Assembly: GCA_013400975.1 (NCBI GenBank)
Contig: WBMZ01011878.1
Coordinates: forward strand, 124,001 to 188,000
DNA: 64,000 nt
Direction of reading: 5' to 3'
Origin: Atrichornis clamosus
Taxonomy: Eukaryota > Chordata > Aves > Passeriformes > Menuridae
Shown: piece by piece, positions 36,100 to 50,025 of the stretch
Layout: every line of letters begins with the position of its first letter
Position numbering within the stretch: the stretch's first letter is position 1
The notes under the pieces: generated by a model
What the model was told of the DNA's origin: nothing
Databases searched by the model: none
The model's input: the letters and a program-made list of their open reading frames with translations, nothing else
Made by a program: the position numbers and the translations under genes

Positions 36100-36450
36100 A
36101 AAATGAACAGCTCTCCAGCTTAAATTGTTTAACTGTAGCCTGATCAGTTTTATTATCTTGCTAATCCGGATATCAGCCATTTCATCAGAATGGAAGATAT
36201 GCATATCATGAATTATTTTGACACCAAGACCTTTTAATTTTTGCCAGCAATATTTCACTACACCAATCAGGGCCTGCAGTCAGTGATGCTGTTCGCCTCT
36301 TGGGATGTCAGAGGACAGTGCACTCCTGACAGCACCAAATCATCTGGGAGCTGTAACGAGCTATTGCTGCAATTATTATTATCTCTTGTAGTCATGCATT
36401 TCATTACAGTGCAGGCAGACAGAGGTTTCAGTTTTGGGCCACTCTTATTT
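36100..36450. promoter_or_regulatory. candidate enhancer-like conserved element
   Basis: It contains a perfect 12-bp palindrome gatatgcatatc (36196-36207), an Oct/POU-like dimer word. An ATGAATTA follows at once, and a TAATCCGG core lies 25-30 bp to its left. The right half holds tgcaattattattatctc and gtcatgcatttcattac. A 74-codon minus frame and an 82-codon plus frame overlap the block but look non-coding. The density of homeodomain/POU-type words in non-repetitive sequence suggests a developmental enhancer. This is inference from motifs alone. Confidence 0.3.
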
Positions 36451-37002
36451 AGGAATCTCTGCCATTTTATGGGCTGTAGGGCTCTGTAGTGTAATTTCTT
36501 TTCTCCTCAGTAGACAAGGATAGGTGAATTTCTAATAAAAGCAAAACACCAGCAAGGTACTGTAGAAAGAGGGAGCACAATACAGTACATTAACCAGCAG
36601 TGAAACAGCTTAAATGGCCCACTTGTAGTTTATGAAAGCAGTGGTTAATCAGCAATATGGTTTGCTGCAGAGAGAAATAAAGAACAGTTTATCTTTAAAC
36701 ACATATATATTATCCTTTTTCCAAACTACCAACTGATAAAATTTTTCATAGGCTAGCACTAAATGCTGAACAAATCTATGGCTTTTAATGAATTTTTTCT
36801 GCCACTTCATTAAAAAAAAAAAAAAGAAACATTTAAGAAAAGATGAAAAAAATGTCTGTTTTGTTTGTTTAAGCAGGTTAGTGGTCATTATTGCAAAGCA
36901 TGGGTAAGCAAACAAGCATGTTGGAGAGAAAAGGGATAGGAGTACTCTCAAGTAAAAATCAATTAAAATTATAAAAATTCAAAGACAGATATTCACTGGT
37001 AG
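36451..37002. other. unassigned AT-rich DNA with A-run
   Basis: Holds an A14 homopolymer at 36812-36825. No gene or element recognised. Confidence 0.6.
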
Positions 37003-37417
37003 AATGGGCCATGTCTTATGAGGAACATCTGAGGGAGCTGAGTTTGTTTATGCTCAAGGAGGCTCAGGGGGAACCTCATCACTCTCTACAACTCCCTGAC
37101 AGGATGTTGTGGTGAGGTGGGAGCTGGTCTCTTCTACCGTGCCTGCAGAGAGAGAACCTGAGGAAATGGCCGTAAGCTGAGACAGGGGAGATTCAGATTA
37201 GATATAAGAAAAACTCTTTCATTGTAAGGGTGGTCAGGCATTGGAATAGGTTGCCCAGGGAGGCAACCATCACTGGAGGTGTTCAAGAGGCATCTGGTTC
37301 TGATGCTGGGTGATGGTTTAGTGGCCTAGGGGTTACAGTGGTAGAGCTGCACTGGTGGTTGGACTTGATGATCTTAAGGGTCTCTTCTACCTTTGATGAT
37401 TCTTTGATTCTATGACC
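37003..37417 (+). mobile_element. CR1 LINE 3' end
   Basis: The order is that of a CR1 3' end on the plus strand. The last coding block survives as 'gaggaacatctgagggagct', with 'aacctcatcactctctacaa' and 'ggaggtgttcaagaggcatc'. The final phrase 'ttggacttgatgatcttaag' ends in gattctttgattctatga, which is the 8-bp-unit tail. The copy is severely 5'-truncated, covering about 415 bp. Small indels throughout show it is inactive. Confidence 0.93.
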
Positions 37418-39112
37418 ACAGGCCCTTCCTAGAGAAAGTGACAACAATCACCATTTTACCTCTTTCGTACATCTAAGGATAAATGGTGTCCCAAAAGACC
37501 TTTTCCTGCCAGCTATGTGTTGAACGACCTTTGGAGGGTATCACAGCTTTCACAAGCATTATCAAAGAAAAGAAGGTGACAAATGTGCGTCATTAAAGAT
37601 GTACATTCATGCAAAGGCGGTGGTTTGCAAAAAAGTCAACATTCCCTGATCAGTGTCCATGTGTTTGCACATACATCATACCACATTTTCATCCTTAGCC
37701 TTCTTTTGCTACACTAATTTGATTTAAAGGCATTCTACATTCTCTTTCTCTTCAGGAATTCCTTTATCTCTTTGTTTCCTTTCTCCTTTTCAAACCTCCT
37801 CCTCCTTTTCTTAACATTTCAGCTAAAAATGACTTAATTTCATAACAGAAAATAAGCACCAGCAAAAACAGGGATAGAATTCAGTGGTTTCAATTCCCTG
37901 ATGCTTTTTAGTAATGCTATGTAATATGAGTTAAAACAAATAGGAAACTTTCTACTAAGTGTGGGGGGCAAAGCCAAGCTTCTGGCTATCTGTGTACGCG
38001 TGGCAAAACACTGGAAAATCAATCACATATTCAGAGAATCTAAAACTAAAGTACTTCTGATACAGAAATAAATTGATGTTATATTAAATAAAATATTAAT
38101 TTCAACAAATATAAGTGTAAACAATGAAAGAACCACTTTACACCACCTTTCTCCATGAAAACTACACAAGGTCTTCTTCTGTGCTGAGGTATTTAATTAT
38201 GCACTCTCTGTATTCAGCAATCTCCTCCACATGTATAGTTTTTTTGACAGCAAGAGAGACGAAGTTCTGAATATTAAACTTAAAGTAACATATTCTGCCT
38301 CATCACTTGTGTAAAGACAGCTGATATTGCCTGAGAGTTTGGCACCAGGGGCCAGGCACCATATTTTCAGCCACCCACACATAAACCCTTTCAATACAAT
38401 CACTAGCAACTTGACTGTGAAATTTCCAGACATTGATGGCTAGCAAAGACTAATAGCAATGCTCCTGTGATGGACTCCCGTCATGAAAAAGCAGTTCTTC
38501 AGCTTTTTGATCCCATCTGTGTGATGCAGAGGGAGCAGGGAAGACTTTGCCTCAGCAAAGACAGGATAGTGTGTCCAAAAAGGAGCAGAGCTGCACACCA
38601 GGGTCTGTAGTGTTGTGTTTATTTACAGATGCCATGCAGTTTTATATAACTCCCTTGTTAGTTAAGGGTTGCTGATCCTACAGACTCTTACACATGTGAG
38701 CAGTTCCATCAAAGTCACTGGGACATGCACGAATTAAGATTCCTCTTTCAAGTAAGGCTTAGCAGGATCAAGGCTGGTCCTCATGGCTGTTGAAATCTTG
38801 CAGTTGACTCAAAGGAGAAGCTAAATCCACTCTACCCTAAACAAAACGGAAGATACTTTCTGGTGTCTCATGACCCACTTCAGTCTCTCTTTGTCTAGTG
38901 AGACCATCATTCAAACCCCTGAGGGACTGATTCTGACCAGCAGTGCTCATGGTATGCAATTATGGAGTAAGGGAGCAGGACCACATCCCCAGAACAGATA
39001 ATGTGGGTTAGCACAGAAAACATCAGCTCAAAAGGCCCTGATGTGGACAGCAAAGGTTGCTTTATTGTCTGAGGGTCATGACGCCCCCTGCTCTGCAAGG
39101 GCTGCCCCATAG
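37418..39112. other. unassigned DNA
   Basis: Nothing recognisable. A 78-codon minus frame (38197-38433) has no domain. Confidence 0.6.
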
Positions 39113-39141
39113 GTGACTTGGAGCTAAAGTCTCCAAGTCAC
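39113..39141. other. perfect 11-bp hairpin
   Basis: Arms gtgacttggag (39113-39123) and ctccaagtcac (39131-39141) are exactly complementary, with a 7-base loop. A third partial copy, gggtgacttgc, follows at about 39147-39157. There is no T-run or known RNA family context. It may be a small inversion-duplication. Confidence 0.6.
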
Positions 39142-40639
39142 TCAGGGGTGACTTGCTTAAAATGGCAAGCACCATGCCCCCCCTCATCTCTTTGGATGCA
39201 AGACTTCAGAAAACAGCTTTTTAAGTCACTGCACTTTGCAGGTCCTTTAACACAAGCTTTACATTGACTTTGGCTAACACAAGGGACAAGTGAAGACATT
39301 TAGCATAAAAGCAAAGCAAGACAGCTCAGCCAGGTGGATCTAAAAGCACCCCAAAACCAGGCTGACATTTTCTGGACATTTGCAGCTTTTTCTGTACCTT
39401 GAATACAAATTCTATATTTTTCTCCATCACAGCTAAGGACCAGGGAGCAATTAGGCCTAAATCAGCAGTGTGCTGGCTGTGCCAGCTTCTGTTTGAGGAT
39501 GACTGGGAAGGCACAATATTTCCTACTAATTACTGCAAAATTTTAATGTAAAAGAAATTTTTTAAAATTAGAAGAATTACCAAGTAATTAGAAAAGTTTA
39601 AGAGGGAACCCAGGGAATGGACCTCCCCCGCTTCCACTCTACAACATATTAGTGCTTTCAATGTCCCTTATTTTATTTATTTTATAACCATTTTTATTCC
39701 CTTTGGGACAAGTGTTTACCTAAATGATTGTGAAACTCCTTTTAAAAGTCAGCTTAAATCTACTATTACCTTCTTATTATCAATTATCTAGACAGACTGA
39801 ATAAAAAATCCTTTTAGCTCTTCAAAAGCTGTAATTCTTGCATGTGTGTCAATAAGAAATTTAACATGCAATGTAGTTATAAAAAAGAACACTAAAGTTG
39901 CTGTTCTTTGGGTCAGTGAGAAGCTCTTCAAACACATTCACGAAAACATACAGGGGTACAGACTTCATATGGTATCTTCTTTGAGATACTTTTGAATGCC
40001 ACATTATTGTGATTAAAAAATTCCTAAGAAAATATGCAGTGATAATGTCGATGCAGCAATATGCCATGATAATGTCAAAACCTCCTGTGTTTATGGCATC
40101 TTGTGGTGAGTAAGTGGTGGTTTTTTTGTGTCCCTAACAGAACACAAGAGCACCTGACTATGAAGAAGTTCCACAACAGATATAATTACTTAATTAGATC
40201 CCTGTAACATTTCCAGACAATCAGTTTCAGAATTCTCAGAATCATCTTGGGTCAAATTCTGCAACATCCACTAAAGTGAAACAATGACTCAGATCACATT
40301 CCTTATATTTTCCAGGGACTATAGCATATGTTACCATGTTTTTTAAATCATGTAGAGGTTATTACTTCTTGTTTACTACATGTTATGTTGCCTTAGTAAC
40401 ACCTTAGCTTGTTTATTTACCTTCAGAGCCAGGTCCTTTGTATTACAGTCTAAAGAGTGTTCTAGTTTATAACATCAGAATTTTAGTTAACTTTAATGGC
40501 AACACAACAGATTTGTACTAAAATAAACATAAAGTACTTCATTAACTTTAGAATGTGCACAGACTTAGCCTTTTCTTGTTTAAGATATCAAGCATGACAA
40601 ATTCTTCACAATACTGCTTAAAACAGAACTTGACTTCCA
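39142..40639. other. unassigned DNA
   Basis: AT-rich with no recognisable element. Nothing more can be said from the sequence. Confidence 0.6.
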
Positions 40640-40800
40640 TCTGAATCCTGATGATGAGCTGCAGTGTAACACTGCAGCCCCCAAATATGGTGTGTCAGCA
40701 TTTACCATCTCAGCTTATAGGTGCATTTAGTCATCTTAGTGATCCGACAATAATTAAGTGGAAAAACTGGAGGAATTTTTAAAAACCTGGCTCTCAGCAA
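40640..40800. promoter_or_regulatory. candidate conserved non-coding block (weak)
   Basis: Balanced composition with tgtaacactgcagccccc, catttaccatctcagc and gatccgacaataattaagtgg. The last contains a TAATTAAGTG (NKX-like) word. This is a texture-based suggestion only. Confidence 0.15.
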
Positions 40801-43800
40801 CCTGTCAAAAGCTATATCCTTAAATTCAAGGTAAGAATTCAATACTTCATAGCTCTCATGACTGAGCTTAAGCCATCAATTTGTTCCTTGTTGTAACTCA
40901 TGGAAAATATTTTCCTTCCCCCTTTGCCCTCCTGTAATGTATTGTATCTTTCATTCTTGCCACGCTAAAAGGTTAAGGATGCAGAGTGTACAGCAGTAAG
41001 AGCACTTTTTGCTTGTACTTGGTAACCTCATGTCCATGTAGGGAATGTAACACAATCTGATTAAATTCCGATCACTTCTACCTTTCGTGAATTTAATGTA
41101 AAATACCCTGCAGTTTATACCATACATAAAAGTAATAAAACAAATTTAGAGAAAGCTTTCATACCTCATGTATCACACAGACATGAGCACTCATTTTAAT
41201 AGCAGAAGCAGAAATCTGCAGTTCCAGGATGACCTGATAAAGGTTGGACAAAAGTTTCCAAACGCAGTTCCTGGCGGCAGGCTCCCAATCCCGTGTTAGT
41301 CTTACAGCTTCCATCCAAAAAAAAGGGAGTTAAGCCCTGTGTGAAGGAGCCTTACAGCATTTCAGTAGGCACCTGCTGTTACCACAGAGAAGGAACCAAG
41401 CATTGCCAAAAACAAGCCTGGCTGAATCTGTGTTGTGCCAAGGTATGGGCTGGGAATGGAGCAGCTCTACTGGCTGTGCCAGGAAGGAGATCACTCACAG
41501 CATCCAGGGAAGAGCTGCAGGCTTTGGGGAGTCATTAAACCCCAAAAGCTAGGTGCTCTGGAATATAGTTCTCAGCAGAAATCATTAGAGGTATAGTATT
41601 GGACGGCAAAATTCAGAAGTAATTAAGTGACCAGACTCACATTCGGTTTAACTTAAAAACACTAAGTGCCTGTATGTCCCATTAATGCCAAAAACTATTG
41701 TGGCTTTTTTATGGAAGAGTCAAATCTGGGATGCAAAATTTAGCAAAATATTTGAAAACTCTGGCCTATAAACCTTGTGTGTATAGTCAGTCTAAACTAA
41801 ACTCCTAAATATTTAAAATCTTGTTTCCTTTTTATTGGACATAATTTTATGTTTAGGAAAAGGAAGAATGGAAATAAAACCTCTTATTTTTACTCACAGG
41901 ATTCATTTAGATTACTCCATGAGATCACAGTTAGATACATAGATTAAATTAAATTACACAAAAAAGTGTTCTTAGGCTTGGAAAGAATGTTAGGGAAGAG
42001 CAAATAACTATTTTTTCCCCTTCTGTCTGATTCATTTTTAATTTAATTCTGCCTTGTGCAGCCACCACTACCATTAATAGTGATATTTAAGGGGATTAAG
42101 AAAAAGAATGTATAGCACTCTGCTGAATTTACAATCGCTTAATTTTAAATATTGCATGTAAAATTTTACAATACTAAATATAAAAGACTAATCTTTAAAA
42201 TTTGCTAGATACCCTGACCAGTGGATTGACTCCATTAATCTCATTGTTCAGTAGAGATAAGGGAAGGGTCCCAAGCTGTAAATCAAAGTAGGGAAATGAC
42301 ATATGTGACTTTCCTCAGAAAACCCACACTTGGCTGGAAGTTTGGCAAGTTTAAAATCAACCCCTCTGTTGGTTTTTACATGCTGCAGAGAGCTTGACGT
42401 GTTCCAACAAAGCCTGTGCAAAACTTTCAGGATATTTTCTTCCAATATACTGTGTATGTTCACGCTTTTCTTTTAAACCTAAGGCAATAGTTCACCTACC
42501 TGGTTGTTGTTAAGCCACCACACTGGAGAGAGAAGCCACTGGCTTTTGAAAGAGGGCTTGTTCAGTACAGCTGCTCTCTGCTTTTTGGAGAGCTTTAGGC
42601 TTGCTTTTGCCTTCCTCATTCACACAAGAAAGTTCTCATTTCCAAGTCAGTCTGAATTAACTCATATACTGCTATGCAGACATATTCATAATTTTGTTTT
42701 ACCCTGAACAATATGTTTCTTGTTAATAATTAAAAACCACTTAGGTTGGTATAAACCAACAGCTCAGATTTGCTGTTGTTATTCTATAGTAAGCAATCCT
42801 CTGAATTACTTGTAAAAGGAACTGTCACAAAAAGGGGAGAAAATATCTTCAATTAAACCATAAACATTTTATAACTTGTATTGTCATTCTGGGAAAAAAA
42901 TGTTTACATTTTTGTGACATCATGCTATCAAAATTTGAAAAAAAGCATTGTGACATAATGCAAATCAGATCTTATAAAAACAGTTTTAATAATGCATTTT
43001 ACTTTGTTGTGAGGTGGGCAACTAGAGATCTCACACAGTATCTATTACAATGCACAAAGGATGGGCCATTGCTTGTTGAGGTGTGGAAACTTGGTGGTGT
43101 GTTCATACCTGAGTGTATGTAACCAGCTTTGTTCAGGAACAGACAAAGCTACTTTTAATTACAGTTCTCATATTAAAAGCTGAGCATGTACTGATCTTTG
43201 CAGAACTGTGACCAAAATGACCTTACAATGCAAAAGATGAAGCAGGTCACTCATTCCTCTGGTGAATATTTATATACTCCTGGGTTAGGTAGGCAAAACA
43301 ATACTTCTCTGTCAAACTCAAATCAATCCTAGTTTGCTTTATCTGCAATCATTCTGCCCTGGGAGGCTTGCAGTTCTGTCTCCGTTATTTGTGGGTTTAG
43401 AAAGAAAATTAAAATGTGAAACCCTATCAACATGTGAACTCTGCACCCCATGACATATGGGGCATGCCCCTCATCCAACACAATCTTTGGTTAACAGCTG
43501 TGAGGAGTTTTACCAGGCTAAACAGCTTTTTAGTCTAACCCAAGGGAACTGGCATGTGTTAGCACAGCTACAGAAGGTCTCTACAGTCCCTAAATGCAAA
43601 AACATATTGAGGATTGCAAAGAAAAAGTTACAAGGGGGACAGAGTTCAAATAAAATTTGTTCTCTGCTTCATGGCAAGATCTATCTATGCTCACAAACAC
43701 ATTCGATTCAGGCTCATTTGCCACAGGTTTGCATTTGTGAATGCTCAGTATGAAGAGCTCCCATTGACATCCCCAGGAGCACTGGCACACAGAAATGCCG

Positions 43801-46800
43801 TTCCTCTGTGGAGTGGAGACAATTTGCACCAGCTGAGGATTCATTTCAAAGTGCTTACAAGATGAGGTTAGAGGACTGTGTTCCATTATAAGCAAAATGA
43901 GAGACAGTATCACTTTTGTTTTATTTTTTGTGTGGGTGATTCTTGCCAGTGGAATATCCTTAAAACCTCCAGTTATACAACAACCCATGGGCATAGCAAG
44001 ACCTGAATATAGCAAAGCAAAAAGGTCTACCTAGAAAAAATTTTGATGTGGCTACTGTTTGAGGGCAATCCTAAGAGCAGCATATATTGGCATTTTTCCA
44101 CTTAGAGTAGCAATGGAATATTAACAGCATGTGAACTGGTGCCTGCACCTAGGGCTGCCATATTTCTGCACCTGATTCTTCTGTAATGCAGATAATGCAT
44201 ATGGATCTTATCAAATCTGCTTTGCAGAGACAGGCAGGCCAGTATATCCTGGCATTGAGGCTTACTGTACCTTTAGAGTTCATCTGTCATGCCCAGCTGC
44301 CCTTCAGTGCGTGCAGCACCTGGTCAGACCCAGCAGCCTGAGCAGGCATCAGACAGCCCAAAATGCTGAGCAAACGGCACTGCTCTTTTCCTGCCAAACA
44401 AATGGAAAAAGAAAACATGTTCATGGAAAACTGGATAAATGGCAGCAATGACCCTATATTCAAGAACCCAGAGCTGTGTAACGAAGTCTGACTGCAGCAC
44501 AGTCTGTTCAGGCCAGTGCAGCCTGTAAAAAGCCCATTGAACACTTCAAATCACTGCTGGGCTGCATGAGCGGGGCACAAACACTTCTGTGTCACAGACA
44601 CATGAGAGTCAGAGAGGGATGGGTGTTTTCTCCCTTGTCAGTGTGGAGGGTTTGTTACATTATTCTGGCTTTGACTGAGTTCCTCTGCCTCTTGCCAAGT
44701 TAAACTTCCATTATCACAATAATTCTAGGTGCTGCTAAAGGCATTTGGCGAAGCATGAGGAAAGCTAATTGACATGGAAAGGAAAATTTGCAGGCCATGT
44801 TTTCTCCCGTGGAAATTATGTAAAATTGTTGCTGCTGCAATACACAAATAATTTTGATGCATTAACTTGTCTTTTGCTTGTCTTTACCTCAATCTTGCCC
44901 AAATACAGTGGTCTTTTAGTTCTTTGTTGACTGGTTTCCAGAGAACAACAATTCACAGAGGCATCCTAGAGAGCAGCTTCCTTCACATCAGCCCCACAAC
45001 ACCAATTATTCGATAACACGATTATTTCCTTAAAAAGGAATAATACTTTATCAAGCCAACCAGCATTTCTCTGAAGGAATTGACAGGACTGGCTCCAGTC
45101 AGGCTCTGCTGTGCCTTGTGCCATGGCACGAGCTGAAGCTCTGCAGTGCAGCAGGGCTCCTGCCAGGTGAAGGTTAAGTCCTTCGTGGCAGCTCTGCTGT
45201 GCCCTGCTGAACTATTTTTGCCTGTCATCATTATCTTTGTGCACCACCTCAGGTAAAACCCCGACCTAGCCCATGCTGCTTGAAAGTCATATTCACTGCT
45301 CCTGTGGTGACAACTTCATGTGACAACAGAGTTGCCATCCTTCCCCATCAAAGGTACAAAAAGCATTGCTGCCAGAAGACAGCAACATTTCTGAAGCATT
45401 TAGTTATGCCTTATCTCTTTCTTTGTTCAATGCTCACCCACACTGACTGCCATTAGTTTCTAACAATTTAAGGCATTCTTGTTTTCAGCTTTCTCTGAAG
45501 CAGCGTGTAAGCCTCTGACAGTCATATCTCACTGATACTTTTCTGTAATTTAGCCAATCTAAATATGGATCAGAATCTGCCTCCAAAAATTGAATCAACA
45601 GACACTTTATAAATTTTACATTATTTTCACCTACCTATTGCAGTGACAGTAACAAGGACTATTAGTTTTTTATAGTATTAAGAGTATACAACATTTATAA
45701 TTCATATCTATTTTATAAATGCATAAAAGCTTAAGCAAATTACTTCAGTGCAAAGTGCTAGAGTACATACCCACTAAATTGTGACCAAATCTGAAGATGT
45801 CTGTGGATGAGTCCCTCAGAAATTTAAAAAAAAAAGATAAGAACAAACATTGATGTTAAAATAGTTTTAATTATTTACATTTCCGTTGTTTCATTGTATC
45901 TTAGATGCAATTTTGAAAATGAAAGAATATTTTATCTTGATTGCTAATAAATATAGTATCACTATTTTGCTACGGACTTCACAACCCTATCCATCTTGCT
46001 AATAGATATTTTCCTCTTTAGAGAAAATGAGAACAATTCTGTTGTATTTAGAGACTGATAATATTCTTGAGTGTTCATCCTTGCTGTTCTGGAAGAACAA
46101 TGAAATAGCACTTACATGAAGGATTTACTGGTGTGCATGCCAGGACAAAAACAGATGGACAAAAAAAGTTTAGACAACTGAATCTGAAAAATTGGATGAC
46201 CTTTATCTCACAAACAAAGTTACAGAAATTCAGAAAAAGCCAAACGTTATTCTACTGCCTTCAATGGAGAAATTCCAGTATTTGTGCTAGATCCAGACAC
46301 TTTAATTTAAACCTGATGATGTAAGTTAGCAGCTAACCCTCATGGCCAATACACTTCATTCCTAAATCACAAATATCTCAAAGGCTTTTAAAAGAGATCC
46401 ACTCCATCCCCCAAAAATTTATCACTGTCTTACCTAAGGGTGGGATCAGACCTAATGAAGGAGATGTATGGGTTTGGGTTTGATTTTTTTCTTTTTTGCA
46501 TTTGGTAACATGGATTCATAGACAAGATCAAGGGACTGGCAGTGACAATGTCAAGCTTGGGTGAGAGCTCCTGACTCTGATAGGTCAGGGATGAGGATAA
46601 GGCAGAAATACACCAGGAAGACAAAACAAGAAGTCTGGTAGGCTGTTAAAGAGTTAAGGAGGGAAGAGCAGAACCTTGTTAGCAACAAAGCACGACACTG
46701 AAATCGCTAGTTTTAAGGCATGAAAAGGAAATTGCACAAAGGATGTCTTCCATGGGTGTTTCTAAGATATCAAGTGTGACTCTTAGCTGAAGTCATAAGA

Positions 46801-47934
46801 ATTAGAGCAATCAAGGCAGAGAGCCAAGATAGGGCAAGGCCACTGCAACAAGTAAGTTTTGTATCTATGCACATATTTGTCAGATTGGGAAGGGGTATTT
46901 AAACTCTGCAAAATCTATTGAAGACAAATGCTGAATAAAAATTCCCACATATATTCTTCACACCCATTTGAGAGCACAAATGCAAACTGAAATTATCATG
47001 AAAAGCTGATGAACGTCCTTTCAGCTTTAAACATAACATGTTCTAAGAAACTGGAGATTCAAACTAAACAAAAGGAAATTAAAACCTACACAGGATAATC
47101 ACCCTACACATAAGCAAATAGAAAGCCTTCCAAAATATGGAACAGCAAAGTTTGGGTCTCACAGTTAATTCAACAATCAAGCCCCAGAAACAGCTAGGTA
47201 TTTGGTAGATTTGCAGGTAAATATAGACAATTGTTTTCTTTTCATCTACCTATTGTTAAAGAGATCAATATATTATTGACACAGCACACCAGAAATCAGC
47301 TATTGTAAAAAATAACCAAGTCCACTTTTCAACTCTACGTGGTCCTCCTCAGAGAAGCACCCTACTCACCAAGGCTTCCTGTGGAGCTTTCTGTCCCTCT
47401 CTGCTCTAATCACACTGGGAACTTCTGTTCACACGCAGCGAGGCACGAGCACAGGCTCACGTGAACGGGTAGGCCCGTCCTCCACACAACGCTCACACAA
47501 AAATCAGCTTAAATTAATACATGATGGAAGGGGTAGCCCTCATGAGAATATGTCAGGCAATGTAGCAGAGGAACAGCCTTGCCCTGTCATTTTAAAATAA
47601 ATGTTTACAATCCTACTGTGGGAATATGGGTCTGTTATGTTCTATGTGGTTTTGCACAAATTCCACATGTCTCTAGAAAATTCATTTAGCACCATAGTTT
47701 TTCTTAAAAAAAGGAATTTACGAGAGCATGAGGACATTTACCCTACACTTTATTGCCTGTACAGGCACTGCCTCCTCTACAGTCATGTCACACATACCAT
47801 GGACCTATGCACCTGCTTGAAACGGCTGGTATTATAAACTGGACGCTGCCATGTCAGAATATCATTTTCAAGAGACCCCTCTGTCTGGATTTCCTGTGGT
47901 TATGGCTTTGGTCTTGACTTAATCCTTGTGTATC
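40801..47934. other. unassigned DNA, 7 kb
   Basis: No interspersed repeat or gene recognised. The longest open frame of the window (141 codons, minus, 43590-44015) lies here and is overlapped by 98- and 83-codon plus frames. It has no domain, no conserved-looking motif and no splice context, so it is treated as chance. An 85-codon minus frame (44287-44544) and an 81-codon plus frame (41293-41538) are similar. A CpG-richer patch is at about 47410-47490. Confidence 0.5.
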
Positions 47935-48030
47935 CCAATGCCCAAGTTAGTCTCCATTAACTTTCATGGGACTCTGCCCTGGCTCAGGAGAGACGGGATC
48001 AGGCCCCAGATGCAATCAATGGCTGCAATA
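47935..48030. repeat. ancient interspersed repeat relic
   Basis: The phrase 'gtctccattaactttcatgg' followed by 'gactctgccctggctc' and then 'acgggatcaggccccagat' closely follows an old amniote repeat phrase in which a near-palindromic 'ccattgacttcaatggg' unit precedes 'ggatcaggccc'. It shares the core phrase with the relic near 2.03-2.09 kb. The family name is uncertain. Confidence 0.45.
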
Positions 48031-50025
48031 GAACCAAGCACTTTTGCTTTCAAGTGAAAGAGCTTTTCTGCAATCATTTTCCTGACTACTTGAGTTGTGA
48101 GCCCGAAAAGATGATGAGGCAGACCACATAATATTATGACCTTAAGATTTTATTCTTTTTTTGGCAGGGATAAAATTCTCCCTTTTTCTCATCTTTCAGC
48201 ACTATCAGCCTTTGTTTCTCAGAGCTGTTCAAAGATCCAAAAAGACAGAATCCTCCTGTTCCGCCTTTTGCAAAGCAAGCTGCTGTAATCAGAAAGAAAA
48301 TGTTCTGCAAAGATCCAGCTTTTTATTCTCAGTAATTCCGTTTTTCTTTTTTAGCACAAAATGGTTTAATTCTGTCTAACAAGCAATTAATATGTTCTTC
48401 CAAACAAATCAGAACTGGAGAACCAAATTAACACCCTTCAAGACTGATATATCAGCGCCTGATTTCACAGAATGCTTTATGACCCTTCCACCTAATCTAA
48501 TGGATGAATTTGAAACATAAGAAAGATTTAACATGGCTTGAATTTGAAGACAGTGTATCCCTACTTACAGTGAGACTTTTTTAAACCAGGTAGTCACCTG
48601 TGTACTTCTAAGACAAGGAAACTTTTTAAAATAACAGTGACCATTAAACATTACATTCACTGTTATTTTTATTGAGGCATACCCAGCAAGGGAATATTTA
48701 CCATTTCAGTACTGCACACATATCAAGATTATTTGTAAATCTAAAATCAACCAAATATTAAACACGTAGCAGTATCTAGTCAGAACTAGGGATATCAGCT
48801 GCTAATTTTTTCCACTTGTCTTTCACTTCCTTCAGCTCATAAACAGATTTAATAAAAAAAGAATCATGGAATCAAAACAACATATTCATGGGGAGGTATG
48901 TTCATTTAAGCAACAGGCTGTTCCAATGTAGCTTTTAATAAGATAGATGAAATTGAGTAAGTGATAATTTAACCAATGACAGAAATGGTTTTGCATACAT
49001 TGTAATAATGCCAAGCTTTGAATTCTAATGATTCCCCTGTTTTTCTCATAAAACCTCAGATTTTATAGTCAGTTAATTAGGCAGTAATTTCATTTTTCAT
49101 TTGGGGGAGTGCACAAAAAAGTGCAGTTCTAGGTGTTGCATTTAACAAAAAAAAGTTGATGTGAACGAAACACCTTAGAAAACAGGCAGTAAAGGAAAAA
49201 AGAACACAACGTGATGGGTTCAAAATTATGCAGGTTTTAGTGTTGTATGGTGGGCAGAGCTCACAATCAAAGTATCAAAGATATTCAAAGTATCCAAACC
49301 AGGATGTAGATGCTGGGAGTCCAGGTGGTACCATTGCTGCTGCGCCTGCAAGGAAGATGGGGCAGACTGGGAATGTCTCTTGGGCTACTGAGCTGCTCGT
49401 GGACTAATGTCCAGGATAATATCCAGCATCAGGGTATGTAGTCCCCATGAGACTGGTCAAGTGTACACAGAGTTGAATAGCCTAAAGAAATGGGCAACAG
49501 CAGGGCAAGCTTCTTAATGACGCCTCCCTTACTTAGGGTAACTTTGTTCTGAAGAAGTGCCTCTGAAAACAAGACTAAATCAGCCTGCATGCCTGTACAG
49601 CTTCTGCGCTGCTAAATCTGGCAGCAGAGGTTTCTGCCAATTATTTTTTGTTAAGGGAATTGGACTGCAGCCTATGATTCATTTTACATATAGTAGAGCA
49701 AGAGTTGGCCTACATATAAAAATTCACACTGGTATAACGGTGTCAGTTTGGGGTGTGATATTTTGCTGACAGTTTTACCTTTAAAAGACCTAAAGTAGAT
49801 GTGGTTAAATCTGTGTCCGGATACCTTGCACTCAGAGGTTGTTTGTTGGCTTGGTGCTTTTTTTCCCTGGTTTTCAGGGAACTATGGCACCTTACATCAG
49901 GCTGCATATTTTTCTGTTCTTACCAAAATAATACAGATGACAGGTAAGTCCAGACATATACCAGAAGTTTCCCCTCAAAAAAGAGAGGATCATTAATAGG
50001 CCCTTTGAAACAGTCATCTCTTTAC
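48031..50025. other. unassigned DNA
   Basis: Nothing recognisable. Plus frames at 48161-48379, 49557-49769 and 49799-49996 have no domain. Confidence 0.6.

Noticed and set aside
43590..44015. 141-codon minus-strand frame, the longest in the window
   Set aside because: No recognisable domain, overlapped by open frames on the other strand, no splice or promoter context. Its length is within what chance gives for 64 kb in six frames.
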